From contig CAWGCG010000005.1 in the NCBI GenBank assembly GCA_963821025.1, positions 310,001 to 374,000 of the forward strand: 64,000 nt of DNA. The letters run 5' to 3'. Numbering within the stretch: the first letter of the stretch is position 1; each line of letters begins with the position of its first letter. This document shows positions 9,149 through 18,865 of this stretch, piece by piece. Source of the stretch: WHSW01 sp963821025 (lineage in GTDB: Bacteria > Actinomycetota > Thermoleophilia > Solirubrobacterales > 70-9). The notes beneath the pieces are model-generated. The model had not been told where the DNA came from. It was given only the letters and a program-made list of their open reading frames with translations, and searched no databases. The translations under genes were made by a program, and so were the position numbers.

Positions 9149-9226
9149 TATGCGAAATTGCATTATATAACTATGCATAGCCCTGCGGCCTCGCCAGAAG
9201 CGAGATATCTATGCGTTAGTGCATAA
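9149..9226. promoter_or_regulatory. Palindromic operator cluster upstream of the AAA ATPase gene
   Basis: Three related palindromes lie in the divergent gap: TATGC-N6-GCATT(A) at 9149-9165, the perfect CTATGCATAG at 9171-9180, and TATGC-N6-GCATA at 9210-9225. Between the first two, the minus strand reads TATAAT (9167 to 9162), a good -10 for the ATPase gene. A repressor dimer bound to the palindromes would cover this -10. No regulator gene is adjacent, so the ATPase's own winged helix or a distant protein may bind. Confidence 0.6.
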
Positions 9227-9296
9227 TGCGCCCAGGCATACTCGTGGGACCCGGGCGTCGGGCTTGCGCGCCGGCGGCGGATCACAGTCGAGCCTC

Positions 9297-9302
9297 TAGG
9301 AT
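9297..9302 (+). promoter_or_regulatory. Leaderless-type -10 element of the ParA gene
   Basis: TAGGAT ends six bases before the ATG at 9309. This is the same hexamer-to-start geometry seen at many genes in the window and suggests a leaderless transcript. Confidence 0.5.
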
Positions 9303-9308
9303 CGCCGG

Positions 9309-10115
9309 ATGGCGACCACGATCGCCGTCCTCTCGCAGAAGGGCGGCACCGGGAAGACGACGATGACGCGCTCGCTCAGCGACGTCTTCGCGCGCCTCGA
9401 TCTCGACGTGCTGGCGATCGACGCCGACCCGCAGGGCAACCTCTCCGACTACTTCGACGCCGATCCCGATGTCCAGCCGACGCTCGCCGACGTGCTCTCG
9501 GGTGAGGTCAGGGCGGCCGATGCGGTTCACGGCGCCTTGATCCCGGCGAACATGCGTCTCGCCGAGACCGAGCTGATGCTCGCCGGCAGGATCGGTCGCG
9601 AGGTCACGCTGCGGAGCGCCCTGCGCGATCTGAAACGCGCCAAGGACGTGATCCTGATCGATTGCCCGCCGACTCTCGGGCTGCTGACCGTGAACGCGCT
9701 GGTGGCCGCCGACCACGCCCTGCTCTCGACCGAGGCCCAGTACTTCTCACTGCAGGGAGTCGAGCAGGCGATCCAGGTGATCGAACTGGCGCGCGAGTCG
9801 CTCAACCCCGAGCTCGATCTGATCGCGGTCGTGCTCAACATCGCCAACATGCGGACCAAGCACGCGCGCCAGACGCTCGAGGCGCTGCGCGAGCGCTTCG
9901 GCGACCGCGTCTGCCGCACCGTGATCCGCCAGTCGATCGCCTACGCCGAGTCGGCCGAGCGGGCGATCCCGATCCTCGACTACCGCCCCGACCGTGGTGC
10001 CGACTACCTCTCGCTCGCCGGTGAGCTGCTGCGCCGCCTCGGCCGCCAGGACCTGCTCGAGCCCCTTGACCAACTCTCGACCGAGGTCGTGCCCGCCGGT
10101 GCCCGCCACGGGTAG
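9309..10115 (+). CDS. ParA/Soj-family ATPase (orphan)
   Basis: The 268-residue protein is a deviant-Walker-A ATPase. The signature K11-G-G-T-G-K16-T-T includes the early signature lysine of the ParA/MinD group. A second conserved block D-A-D-P-Q-G-N-L-S-D (near residue 38) and the Walker B-like block D-C-P-P-T-L-G-L-L-T follow. ParA proteins bind DNA non-specifically and position chromosomes, plasmids or protein complexes. No ParB gene, parS-like repeat or cargo protein is beside it, so its cargo is unknown. It is divergent from the AAA ATPase; a shared role is possible but unproven. Confidence 0.88.
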   Translation: MATTIAVLSQKGGTGKTTMTRSLSDVFARLDLDVLAIDADPQGNLSDYFDADPDVQPTLADVLSGEVRAADAVHGALIPANMRLAETELMLAGRIGREVTLRSALRDLKRAKDVILIDCPPTLGLLTVNALVAADHALLSTEAQYFSLQGVEQAIQVIELARESLNPELDLIAVVLNIANMRTKHARQTLEALRERFGDRVCRTVIRQSIAYAESAERAIPILDYRPDRGADYLSLAGELLRRLGRQDLLEPLDQLSTEVVPAGARHG

Positions 10116-10137
10116 CTGTGGTTCGCGGCGCCGGGCG

Positions 10138-10545
10138 TCAGGGCGCCGATCGAGCGCCGACGGCCTCGATCGCGGCCGTGCGGCTGGCGAACGCCCGGAT
10201 CGAGCGCACGCGGCCGTCGGCGACACGGTAGAGGCGCGTCCAGCTCGAGCTCGTCTCGGCCCCGCTGCGCTCGCCGAGAAAGCGGGTCGTGCCGCGGACC
10301 AGGACCGTGCCGTCCGCGCACTCGCTGCATTCATCGAGGTCGATCGGGGTCTCGACGAAGACCTCGAACATCGCGCGGGCGAAGTCGAGCAGCGAGTCGC
10401 GGCCGCGCAGCATCCTGCCCTCTGGGAAGTCCGCCGACCGCCTCCATTCGACCCGCGGGTCGAGGATCGCGGCGAGCGCATCCATGTCGCGGCGATTCCA
10501 GGCTTCGAAGTAGGCTCTGACGACAGCCTCGGAGCTGACGACCAC
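10138..10545 (-). CDS. SnoaL/NTF2-like fold protein
   Basis: This is a protein of about 135 residues with the cone-shaped NTF2 fold. The hallmark N-terminal helix pattern is V-R-A-Y-F-E-A-W-N-R-R-D-M-D-A-L, followed by L-D-P-R-V-E-W and the strand V-R-G-T-T-R-F-L-G. Family members range from isomerases and cyclases to ligand-binding proteins, so no reaction is proposed. I chose the GTG at 10545 because a longer frame would run into the divergent gene at 10569. On the minus strand, GATACT lies six bases before this GTG, consistent with a leaderless promoter. It is paired head-to-head with another NTF2-like gene. Confidence 0.75.
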   Translation of the reverse strand: MVVSSEAVVRAYFEAWNRRDMDALAAILDPRVEWRRSADFPEGRMLRGRDSLLDFARAMFEVFVETPIDLDECSECADGTVLVRGTTRFLGERSGAETSSSWTRLYRVADGRVRSIRAFASRTAAIEAVGARSAP

Positions 10546-10568
10546 AACCGCAGTATCCCGCAGCGAAG

Positions 10569-11000
10569 ATGAGTGACAAGGACGCGGCGGCCGAGCTCGA
10601 GCGGGCGATCGCCCGTTACAACGAGGCCTGGAACTCACACGACCTCGACGCGATCATCTCGATGCACGCTGCCGACATGGTGTTCGAGAATCACACCGCG
10701 CACGAGCGCGCCGAGGGTGAGGCGGTTCGCGCCCACATCGGCTCGATCTTCGAGACCTGGCCCGACATTCGCTTCGATGGGCGCCGTACCTACATCCGCG
10801 ACGGGCTCGTGGTCCAGGAGTGGACCGCGAGCGCGACCCACGCAAGCGAGATGCGCCGCGGCGACCTGATCGCCGCGCCGACCGGCAAGCAGGTGAGCTG
10901 GGACGGTCTCGACGTGATCCCGTTCGAGGACGGCCTGGTCAAGCGCAAGGATGTCTACTCGGACTCGGTGACGATCCTGAGCGCGCTCGGTCTCCTCTAG
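10569..11000 (+). CDS. SnoaL-like (ester cyclase/NTF2-fold) protein
   Basis: The 143-residue product has the SnoaL-type pattern: Y-N-E-A-W-N-S-H-D-L-D-A-I near the N-terminus, then M-V-F-E-N-H, R-A-H-I-G-S-I-F-E-T-W-P-D, and a C-terminal strand ending V-K-R-K-D-V-Y-S-D. His and Asp residues in the cavity are conserved in the polyketide-cyclase branch, but many members have unrelated activities. The gene is divergent from 10545 and overlaps the end of thrB by four bases in convergent orientation. The fold is confident; the function is unknown. Confidence 0.78.
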   Translation: MSDKDAAAELERAIARYNEAWNSHDLDAIISMHAADMVFENHTAHERAEGEAVRAHIGSIFETWPDIRFDGRRTYIRDGLVVQEWTASATHASEMRRGDLIAAPTGKQVSWDGLDVIPFEDGLVKRKDVYSDSVTILSALGLL

Positions 11001-11881
11001 AGCTCGGGCACGTCGGCACCGAGCGGCGTGAAGGGCACCCTGAGCACCTGCGCCCACCCGGCGGTCGCCGCGCCGGCGGCCGCGACGACCTTGCCGCTGT
11101 CCTGCCAATAGCACCAGAGCATCACCGCGGGGCCTGCGCCCGAAATCGTCGCCCCGAGGGCGCCCAGCTCGCGGGCCCGCGCGAGCACCTCCATCGAGCG
11201 CGGATAGAGCCCGCGCCGTGCCGGCTGGTGCAGGCGATCGTCGAGGCCGCGCTCGATCAGGCCGAGATCCGAGCGCTCGATCCCGAGCACCAGCTGCGCC
11301 GCGGCGGCGAGATTGGCGGTCGCATCGGTTAGCGCCACCGAGGTCGGCATCGCGGCGCGGGCCTCGGCGGTCGGCACGGTCTCCTCGGGGATCACGAGCA
11401 CGGCCTCGACGCCCTCGGGAGGCGCCAGGCGGACCGGCGCCGGCGCGACCTGCTCGTCACGCGGACGCGGGCAACAGACGAAACCGCCGTAGAGCGCCGC
11501 AGCGACGTTGTCCGGGTGGCCCTCGAGCGCTACCGCCTCCGCGTAGATGCGCTCGCGCTCGAGCCCGAGCTCATACAGGTGGTCGGCGGCAAGAAGCCCG
11601 GCGACGATCGCCGCGGCGCTCGAGCCGAGCCCGCGGGCGACGGGGATCTCGCTGCGAACCTCGAATCGCAGGCCGTCGGCGCGATGCAGACGCTCGAAGG
11701 CGCGCACGCAGAGGTTGGAACGGTCCGCCGGGAGCTCGTCGCCCGCGGCGACCGAGAACTCCTCGCCCTCGCTGACCTCGAGCTCGAGCGTCAGCGAGAG
11801 TGCGGCGGCGAGCACGTCGTAGCCGGGGCCCAGGTTTGCCGACGAGGCCGGGACGCGGACCAGCCGCCGCCGAGCGGTCAC
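10997..11881 (-). CDS. thrB: Homoserine kinase (GHMP family)
   Basis: ThrB phosphorylates L-homoserine on its hydroxyl with ATP, the penultimate step of threonine synthesis, in the cytoplasm. The 294-residue protein opens with V-R-V-P-A-S-S-A-N-L-G-P-G-Y-D, the GHMP N-terminal motif. It contains the phosphate-binding loop P-V-A-R-G-L-G-S-S-A-A-A and a C-terminal G-A-T-I-S-G-A-G-P-A motif. The length is normal for the family. Start is GTG, four bases after the stop of the redoxin gene, so it is the last gene of a three-gene operon with two thioredoxin-fold proteins. thrA and thrC are not in the window. Confidence 0.93.
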   Translation of the reverse strand: MTARRRLVRVPASSANLGPGYDVLAAALSLTLELEVSEGEEFSVAAGDELPADRSNLCVRAFERLHRADGLRFEVRSEIPVARGLGSSAAAIVAGLLAADHLYELGLERERIYAEAVALEGHPDNVAAALYGGFVCCPRPRDEQVAPAPVRLAPPEGVEAVLVIPEETVPTAEARAAMPTSVALTDATANLAAAAQLVLGIERSDLGLIERGLDDRLHQPARRGLYPRSMEVLARARELGALGATISGAGPAVMLWCYWQDSGKVVAAAGAATAGWAQVLRVPFTPLGADVPEL

Positions 11882-11885
11882 GGAC

Positions 11886-12428
11886 TCACGGTCTCCATTT
11901 GATCGAGCAGCCGATCGGGTCGGTGCTCTGGCGCACCTCCGACCCGTCGAGCACGGCGTCGAGCGCCTCCCGCAGCCAGACCGCGTCCTCGGCGGGATCC
12001 CGATGATCGGAGTCAGGGGCGCCCTCGTAGCGCAGGTGCAGCTCCGAGTCGAGCACGAACAGGTGGGGGGTCACTCGCGCGCCCCAGGCGCGCGCGGCCT
12101 CCTGGGTCTCGTCCCACAAATAGGGAAAGCTCCAGCGCTCGCGTTCGACCCGCTCGCGCATCGCCTCGGGCGAGTCGGCCGGATAGCGGTCGGCGTCGTT
12201 CGAGTTGACCGCGATGAAGCGCACTCCGCGGCGCTCGTAGGCGCGGGCCGCGTCGACGACGCGGTCGTGCCAGGCGAGTGCGTAGGGACAGTGATTGCAG
12301 GTCCAAAAGACCACCGTCGCCGACGCCTCGCCGGATCGGCCGGCAAGCGAGACCGGCTCACCCGAGGTGTCGGGCAACTCCAGCGGCGGCGCGGGCTCGC
12401 CAATCCGCGCGGCGGGTTGTTCACTCAT
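11886..12428 (-). CDS. AhpC/TSA-type redoxin (thiol oxidoreductase-like)
   Basis: The 180-residue protein has a thioredoxin fold with a redox-active C-x-x-C motif in W-T-C-N-H-C-P-Y. This places it with the AhpC/TSA-redoxin group that often carries the sequence CNHCPY. Other landmarks are F-I-A-V-N-S-N-D, F-P-Y-L-W-D-E-T-Q and the cis-Pro segment V-T-P-H-L-F-V-L-D. It has no signal peptide and is probably cytoplasmic. It overlaps the preceding thioredoxin-like gene by eight bases and precedes thrB by four, so all three genes are co-transcribed. The substrate is unknown. Confidence 0.85.
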   Translation of the reverse strand: MSEQPAARIGEPAPPLELPDTSGEPVSLAGRSGEASATVVFWTCNHCPYALAWHDRVVDAARAYERRGVRFIAVNSNDADRYPADSPEAMRERVERERWSFPYLWDETQEAARAWGARVTPHLFVLDSELHLRYEGAPDSDHRDPAEDAVWLREALDAVLDGSEVRQSTDPIGCSIKWRP

Positions 12429-12759
12429 TCTCAGCCTCGCCTTCTTCGCGAGCCGCCGTCAGCGCGGCGGCGACGTCGGCCGGGTCGGGGAGCGCCGAGG
12501 CGCGCCCGTCCCGCAGCCTGTAGACGCGGCAGGTTAGCCCCCGCGGCGAGTCTCCCGGGTCGAGGAGATCGCGGCCGGACACCAGGATCGTCGGCGAGCC
12601 GGCGAAATCGAGGCGCCGGGCCTCCTCCTCGTCGTGGATCTCGCGGACGACGAGGGCATCGGGGTCAAGCCCCTGGGCGCCCATCTGCTCGCGCACGAGC
12701 GCGATCGCCTGCTCTGAGGAGGGACACCCCCGCCACCACCGTAGTTCGACCTCGGGCAC
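12421..12759 (-). CDS. Small thioredoxin-like protein
   Basis: This roughly 112-residue protein starts E-V-E-L-R-W-W-R-G-C-P-S-S-E, a thioredoxin-like beta-alpha unit with a single Cys where the redox motif would be. It later has the cis-Pro-like F-A-G-S-P-T-I-L-V-S-G-R-D-L followed by C-R-V-Y-R. The pattern resembles small thioredoxin-fold proteins annotated as DUF or alkylmercury-lyase-like. I chose the GTG at 12759 over 12762 because TAGGCT lies exactly six bases upstream, matching the leaderless geometry seen elsewhere. It is the first gene of the operon with the redoxin and thrB. Confidence 0.68.
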   Translation of the reverse strand: MPEVELRWWRGCPSSEQAIALVREQMGAQGLDPDALVVREIHDEEEARRLDFAGSPTILVSGRDLLDPGDSPRGLTCRVYRLRDGRASALPDPADVAAALTAAREEGEAENE

Positions 12760-12765
12760 CACTTC

Positions 12766-12771
12766 AGCCTA
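12766..12771 (-). promoter_or_regulatory. Leaderless-type -10 of the thioredoxin-thrB operon
   Basis: TAGGCT on the minus strand is followed by six bases and then the GTG start at 12759. No -35 box is evident. Confidence 0.45.
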
Positions 12772-12806
12772 CGAGGCAGCCCGCCCGCGTCGGGCTCGGT
12801 CGGCGG

Positions 12807-13787
12807 TCAGCCGCGAAGCGCGCCCACCCGCCCGGCGATCGATCCGGCGAGCATTCCCTCCGCGGGAACCTCGGCCCCGCTGAGCAGGACCGACTCGCGG
12901 ACCCGCGCGCCCGCACCGATGCTGACCCCGGAACCGATCACCAGCGGACCGTCGAGCCGCACCCCGGAGCCGATCGAGGCGCCCTCGTCCAGCAGGACGC
13001 GGCCGTCGACCTCGACCTGGGGCCCGAGTCGGGCGTCGCCGTCCCCGTCGATCAGCTCCCCGGCGGCCTCGACCTCGACCGCCCCGTTGAGCACGTCGAG
13101 GTTGCCCTGCAAGTACTCGGGCAGCGAGCCGACGTCGTTCCAGTAGGCGTCGGTGACGTGGACGCCGAAGGGGACGTCGTGTTCGAGCAGGGCCGGAAAG
13201 ACGTCATTGGCGAAGTCGACCTCCTCCCGATCGGGGAAGTAGTCGAAGATCTCGGGCTCGAGCACATAGATCATGCAGTTGGCGAGATCGGAGAGCGCCT
13301 CGGCCGCCTCCGGCTTCTCCTGAAAGCCCTCGACCCGTCCCTCGGACGTGGTCACAACGACCCCGTACTCGCTCACGTTGGAGACCCGCGTGGTGGCCAG
13401 GGTCGCAATCCACTGGTTGGCTCGGTGAGTGGCGGCGAGAGCCCCGAGGTCGATATCGGTGAGCGCATCGGCCGAGGTCACGCAAAAGGTCTCGGAGCCG
13501 AAGAACTCGCGCACGTTGCGGACCCCGCCGGCGGTCCCCAGCAGCTTCTCCTCGTGGCTGTAGCTGAGCTCGACCCCGAGCCCGGAGCCGTCGCCGAACC
13601 GACCCTCGATCGTCTCCGGATACCAGTGCAGATTGGCGATCACCTCGTCCATCTCATGGCGCGCGAGCAGGCGCAGGATATGCTCCATGATTGGCCGGTT
13701 GGCCACCGGCACCATCGGCTTCGGAACCTCGTAGGTGAGCGGGCGCAGCCTCGTGCCGAGCCCCGCCGCCATTACCATGGCCTTCAT
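12807..13787 (-). CDS. Sugar-phosphate nucleotidyltransferase (mannose-1-phosphate guanylyltransferase-like)
   Basis: The 326-residue enzyme is predicted to join a nucleoside triphosphate and a sugar 1-phosphate to give an NDP-sugar. The N-terminal signature is M-A-A-G-L-G-T-R-L-R-P-L-T, followed by P-K-P-M-V-P-V-A-N-R-P. A metal-binding aspartate lies in V-T-S-A-D, and Y-W-N-D-V-G closes the catalytic domain. The last 90 residues form hexapeptide repeats of a left-handed beta-helix. Base and sugar cannot be assigned with confidence. The frame stays open far upstream opposite ahcY, but the start is ATG 13787, preceded by TAGCCT at seven bases. A second paralogue is at 17831-18865. Confidence 0.88.
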   Translation of the reverse strand: MKAMVMAAGLGTRLRPLTYEVPKPMVPVANRPIMEHILRLLARHEMDEVIANLHWYPETIEGRFGDGSGLGVELSYSHEEKLLGTAGGVRNVREFFGSETFCVTSADALTDIDLGALAATHRANQWIATLATTRVSNVSEYGVVVTTSEGRVEGFQEKPEAAEALSDLANCMIYVLEPEIFDYFPDREEVDFANDVFPALLEHDVPFGVHVTDAYWNDVGSLPEYLQGNLDVLNGAVEVEAAGELIDGDGDARLGPQVEVDGRVLLDEGASIGSGVRLDGPLVIGSGVSIGAGARVRESVLLSGAEVPAEGMLAGSIAGRVGALRG

Positions 13788-13794
13788 CGCAGCC

Positions 13795-13800
13795 AGGCTA
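13795..13800 (-). promoter_or_regulatory. Leaderless-type -10 of the nucleotidyltransferase gene
   Basis: TAGCCT on the minus strand is separated from the ATG at 13787 by seven bases. It lies in a 30-base divergent gap shared with ahcY. Confidence 0.5.
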
Positions 13801-13817
13801 CATAGCGCAGGAGAAGC

Positions 13818-15235
<1,418 letters not shown>

Positions 15236-15239
<4 letters not shown>

Positions 15240-15625
15240 GCCCGCAGATACCGCTTTCGGAGATCGAGCTGCGAGCCAGTCGCTCCTCGGGACCGGGCGG
15301 CCAGCACGCCAACGTCACCGCCTCACGGATCGAGGCCGTGTTCGAGATCGACGCGTCGAGCACGCTCGATGCCGAGCACAAGCGTCGCCTGCGCGCACGC
15401 TTCGGGCCGCGGGTCACGGCGATCGCCCAGGATGCCCGCAGCCAGGCGCGCAACCGCGAGCTTGCGGTCGAGCGCCTGCGCGAGCGGATCGAGAAGGCGC
15501 TGCGACCGCGCAAGCGCCGCCGGCCCACCCGAGCGTCGCGGGCCGCGAAGGAGCAGCGGCTCTCCGACAAGCGCCGTCGCGCCTCGATCAAGCGGGCGCG
15601 GCGGCCTCCCGGGCCAGACGAGTAG
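15236..15625 (+). CDS. arfB: ArfB-like peptidyl-tRNA hydrolase (GGQ domain), probable CTG start
   Basis: This is a class I release-factor-like hydrolase that frees peptides from stalled ribosomes. The catalytic GGQ sits in R-S-S-G-P-G-G-Q-H-A-N-V, preceded by the typical I-P-x-x-E-I-E-L-R lead. The C-terminus is a basic tail rich in Arg and Lys, as in ArfB, which inserts into the mRNA channel. The first conventional start is GTG 15338, which would delete the GGQ motif and so cannot be the real start. In frame, a CTG at 15236 overlaps the ahcY stop as CTGA and gives a 129-residue protein of normal length. I infer CTG initiation coupled to ahcY termination. The 3' end overlaps the antiporter gene by 38 bases. 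Confidence 0.82.
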
Positions 15626-16784
15626 CGTCGGCGCGGCGCAGCGCCATGCCGACGAACGGGAAGATCAGGGTCGAGAGCATCGCCGCCCCGACCAGCCCGG
15701 CCGCGGTCGAGGACCGCATCTCGCCCGCGTCGGTTGCCAGCGTGGTGATCGCGACCACCAGCGGCAGCTGCGTGGCGCTGAAGAAGCCGAGCGCGAGCCG
15801 GTCGCGGGGGTTGAGCTCGCGGCGGTAGAGCAGCAGCGCGGGAAGCCCGCGGACGACCAGGAAGAGCCCCAAGAACAGTGCCAGCTTCCCCAGCGCCTCG
15901 GCCGAACCGAGCGCATCGAGATCGAAGCTGATGCCGCTCTCGACGAAGAAGAAGGGGATCAGGAAGCCGAAGCCAATCGCGGTCAGCTTCGACTCAAAGG
16001 CCTCGAGCTCGCGCCCGCGAAGCGAGGCGCGGACGATCATCCCGGCGACGAATCCACCGAGCAGGATGTCGAGCCCGAGCTCGCCGGCGAGCGCCACGAG
16101 CCCGAAGACGAGCACGGTCGCGATCCTGACCGCGAGCTGGCTGCTCGACTCGAGCGTTCGCTCGAGCGCGGCGTAGCCGCGCCAGGCCAGCCGCATCGAG
16201 GCCAGCGCGAGCACCAGAGCCAGGAGGACGAAGGCGGCGAGGATCGCGGCCTCGTGCAGCGGTTGCGTGGTCGAGAGCACCAGGGTGATCAGCAGGATCG
16301 GCCCGAACTCGCCGACCGCCCCGGCACCGAGCAGGTAGGTGCCGAAGCGCGTCTTCAGCTCGCCGCCGTCGCGGAGGATCGGGATCAGCGTGCCGATCGC
16401 GGTGGTCGCCAGCGCCGATCCCGTGTACAGGAACGAGAGCACGATCCCGGCGGCGGCCAGCGCCCCGCCGATCCCGTAGGCGAGCACCAGCGAGAGCAGC
16501 CAGCCCCAGGCGCCGAGCGTCAGCGGCCTGCCGCGGATACGGGCGAAGTCGATCTCATAGCCGGCGAAGAAGAAGAGCATCCCGAGCCCGAGGTTGCTGA
16601 AGAAGTCGATGAATTCATCGCCGTTCGCCAAACCCAGCACCTGGGGTCCAACCGCGATCCCCAAGAGCAGCTCGACGACGACGACCGGCGGCGCGAACCG
16701 CTTCGGGATCACGACAACGGTGATCGCCGCAACCATGGCGACGACGACGATGGTGAAGAAGGAGCCGGCGTCGACGTCAATCAT
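15588..16784 (-). CDS. CPA2-type cation:proton antiporter
   Basis: This is an integral membrane antiporter of 398 residues with about twelve hydrophobic segments, expected to exchange Na+ or K+ for protons. Family features include R-F-A-P-P-V-V-V-V-E near the first helix, L-L-G-I-A-V-G-P, and F-F-F-A-G-Y-E-I-D-F. The central helix with L-L-G-G-F-V-A-G-M-I-V is followed by F-L-I-P-F-F-F-V-E-S-G. It lacks the TrkA-N/C cytoplasmic regulatory domains found in Kef proteins. It is 24 bases downstream of the isomerase gene and is probably the last gene of the polysaccharide operon. The ion is unknown. Confidence 0.88.
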   Translation of the reverse strand: MIDVDAGSFFTIVVVAMVAAITVVVIPKRFAPPVVVVELLLGIAVGPQVLGLANGDEFIDFFSNLGLGMLFFFAGYEIDFARIRGRPLTLGAWGWLLSLVLAYGIGGALAAAGIVLSFLYTGSALATTAIGTLIPILRDGGELKTRFGTYLLGAGAVGEFGPILLITLVLSTTQPLHEAAILAAFVLLALVLALASMRLAWRGYAALERTLESSSQLAVRIATVLVFGLVALAGELGLDILLGGFVAGMIVRASLRGRELEAFESKLTAIGFGFLIPFFFVESGISFDLDALGSAEALGKLALFLGLFLVVRGLPALLLYRRELNPRDRLALGFFSATQLPLVVAITTLATDAGEMRSSTAAGLVGAAMLSTLIFPFVGMALRRADATRLAREAAAPA

Positions 16785-16808
16785 CGCGGGGCGCTCGCGC
16801 CGAGCCTC

Positions 16809-17834
16809 TCAGGAACGCCCGAGCCCGTGCTTGAGATCGTCGATCATCCCGACCGGGCCCGGATCGACACCGTTGGCCGCGGCGAGGTGGAGCGAGACCA
16901 GGTCGCCGAGCATGACCGCGCGCAGCAGCCGCTCGATCCGCATCTCGCCCTCGGTCTCGATCCAGATCACCGCGGTGGCGCTGGGCTCGATCAGCTTCGC
17001 AGTGAGCTCGGCGCGCTCGCGCTTGCGCGGGTGCTGGTCCGAATCACCGAAGAAGACCGCCGAGAAGCTCCGCGAACCTGCGTTCGGCGTCCAGCCGACG
17101 ATCTCGTTGTGGTCGAGCTCGGGTAGTTCGTTCGCAAATGCGTGCTGTTTGGCGTTCTCGTTGAGCTGACACTTCCACCGGTAGGCGACCGGGATCGTCA
17201 TGTCGCAGCCATAGAGCAGCGGAATCGACCCGGCGAGTTGCTCCGCGATCTCGGCGGCTCGCTCGGCCAGCTGAGCGCGCGCCTGCTCGAGGTGTGCCGC
17301 GGCGGTATCGATCTCGGTGCGCACCCCAGGCGACACCCCGATCAGCGCCGCAATCTCGCAGGCGACCGTGAACCCGTAGCCGACGCTGTGGCGCGGCTGA
17401 AGCCCGGCGGGCAGGCCGATCACCGGCACGCCCGCCGTTCTCGCCGCCTCGGCCAGCGCTCCGCCGGTGGTGACGACGTAACGGGTGGCGCCGAGGGCCT
17501 CGGCCGCTTCGAAGCAGGCCAACGTCTCCTCGGTGTCGCCGGAGTAGCTCGAGCAGAGCACGGCGCGCTCGGTCGCAGTCCAGGGGGGCAGCTCGTAGTC
17601 GCGAAAGACGAGCATCGGCAGCCCGAGGTCGTCGCCGAGCGCGGCGCGGGCGAGCGCCCCGCCGATCGCCGAGCCTCCCATCCCGCAGATGATCAGCCCG
17701 CGCGCCTCGGCCGGCTCGAGCCCGGCCGACTCGACTCGCCAGAGCGCGTCGCGCAGGTGGTCGGGAAGCGCGAGCACGTCGTCGAGCTGTCCGCTGGGAT
17801 CGAGCTCGCGGATGCGCTCGAGCGAATCGCTCAC
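16809..17834 (-). CDS. SIS-domain bifunctional phosphoglucose/phosphomannose isomerase
   Basis: The 341-residue protein carries two SIS (sugar isomerase) halves. Diagnostic motifs are I-I-C-G-M-G-G-S-A-I-G-G, C-S-S-Y-S-G-D-T-E-E-T and the C-terminal N-E-L-P-E-L-D-H-N-E-I-V-G-W. These match the bifunctional PGI/PMI family (PF10432), which interconverts fructose 6-phosphate with glucose 6-phosphate and mannose 6-phosphate. The GTG start overlaps the stop of the upstream nucleotidyltransferase as GTGA, implying coupled translation. In this operon it would supply hexose phosphates for nucleotide-sugar synthesis. Confidence 0.9.
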   Translation of the reverse strand: MSDSLERIRELDPSGQLDDVLALPDHLRDALWRVESAGLEPAEARGLIICGMGGSAIGGALARAALGDDLGLPMLVFRDYELPPWTATERAVLCSSYSGDTEETLACFEAAEALGATRYVVTTGGALAEAARTAGVPVIGLPAGLQPRHSVGYGFTVACEIAALIGVSPGVRTEIDTAAAHLEQARAQLAERAAEIAEQLAGSIPLLYGCDMTIPVAYRWKCQLNENAKQHAFANELPELDHNEIVGWTPNAGSRSFSAVFFGDSDQHPRKRERAELTAKLIEPSATAVIWIETEGEMRIERLLRAVMLGDLVSLHLAAANGVDPGPVGMIDDLKHGLGRS

Positions 17835-18865
17835 GCGAACGCCTCGGCGGGAGGCACCCGGGCACCGCGCTCGAGCTCACTCGCCGCGGCGATCGTCGCC
17901 CCTGCGCCGATCACGGCGCCGGCGCCGATCACGGCCTCGCGCTCGACCGTCACCCCGGTTGCGAGGATCGAGCCGCGAACCTCCGCGTTGATGCCGACTC
18001 GGCAGTTGTCGAGCAAGACCGAGTCCTCGATCACCGCGCCGGCGGCGACCTCACAGCCCGCGCGCACGACCGCGCGGGGACCGACCGCCGCTCCGCCGTC
18101 GACCTGCGCGCCCGGGTCGACGAACAGCCCCGGCGCGGTCGGCTCGACCGCCGTCTCGACCCGACCGTCGAGGATGTCCCAACTCGCCTGCAGATAGCGC
18201 TGCGGCGTGCCGATGTCCATCCAATAGCCCTCGAGCCGGCGGCCGTAGAGGCCCCTTCCCACGAGCGCGGGGAAGACCTCGCGCTCGATCGAGACGGGCC
18301 CGCCGGCGGGGATCAGATCGAGCACCTCGCGCTCGAGCACGTAGGCGCCGGCGTTGACCTCGTCGGTGTCGATCTGCGCTCGGTCCGGTTTCTCCACGAA
18401 CTCGAGCACCTCTCCGCCGGGCTCGCGGCGGACCAGGCCGTAGGGGCTGGGATCCTCGACCGGGTAGAGCGCCAGGGTGGCCGCCGCGCCCGTTTCCGCG
18501 TGCTGGCGTTGCAGTGCGCTCAGATCGAGGTCGCTGAGCAGATCGCCGTTGAGGACCATGAACCGATCGGCGAGCAGCCCTCGATCGGCCGCGAGGCGGA
18601 TCGGCCCGGCGGTCCCCAGCGGTTCCTCCTCCTGCAGGTAGCTGATCGAGGGGCCGCCCCCGACCTCGTCGCCGAGCGCCGCCCGCAGGTCGCCAGCGCG
18701 AAATCCGCAGGCCATCACCACCTCGGCGACGCCGTGGCGGGTCAGCCACTCGACCATGAACCGGATGAACGGCCGATCGACGAGCGCAAGCGCCGGCTTC
18801 GGTTGGGTCAGGGTCAGCGGCCGTAGCCGTGTGCCGGCGCCGCCGACCAGGACCAGCGCCTGCAT
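17831..18865 (-). CDS. Sugar-phosphate nucleotidyltransferase with left-handed beta-helix
   Basis: The 344-residue enzyme begins M-Q-A-L-V-L-V-G-G-A-G-T-R-L-R-P-L-T, with P-K-P-A-L-A-L-V-D-R-P next and a catalytic-site aspartate in V-L-N-G-D-L-L-S-D. G-Y-W-M-D-I-G-T-P is typical of mannose-1-phosphate guanylyltransferases. The C-terminal hundred residues are hexapeptide repeats. It starts at the ATG 18865, which overlaps the stop of the UDP-glucose dehydrogenase gene by one base. It overlaps the isomerase start by four. It is a paralogue of 12807-13787. GDP-mannose formation is the simplest reading with a phosphomannose isomerase next door, but this is inference. Confidence 0.9.
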   Translation of the reverse strand: MQALVLVGGAGTRLRPLTLTQPKPALALVDRPFIRFMVEWLTRHGVAEVVMACGFRAGDLRAALGDEVGGGPSISYLQEEEPLGTAGPIRLAADRGLLADRFMVLNGDLLSDLDLSALQRQHAETGAAATLALYPVEDPSPYGLVRREPGGEVLEFVEKPDRAQIDTDEVNAGAYVLEREVLDLIPAGGPVSIEREVFPALVGRGLYGRRLEGYWMDIGTPQRYLQASWDILDGRVETAVEPTAPGLFVDPGAQVDGGAAVGPRAVVRAGCEVAAGAVIEDSVLLDNCRVGINAEVRGSILATGVTVEREAVIGAGAVIGAGATIAAASELERGARVPPAEAFA

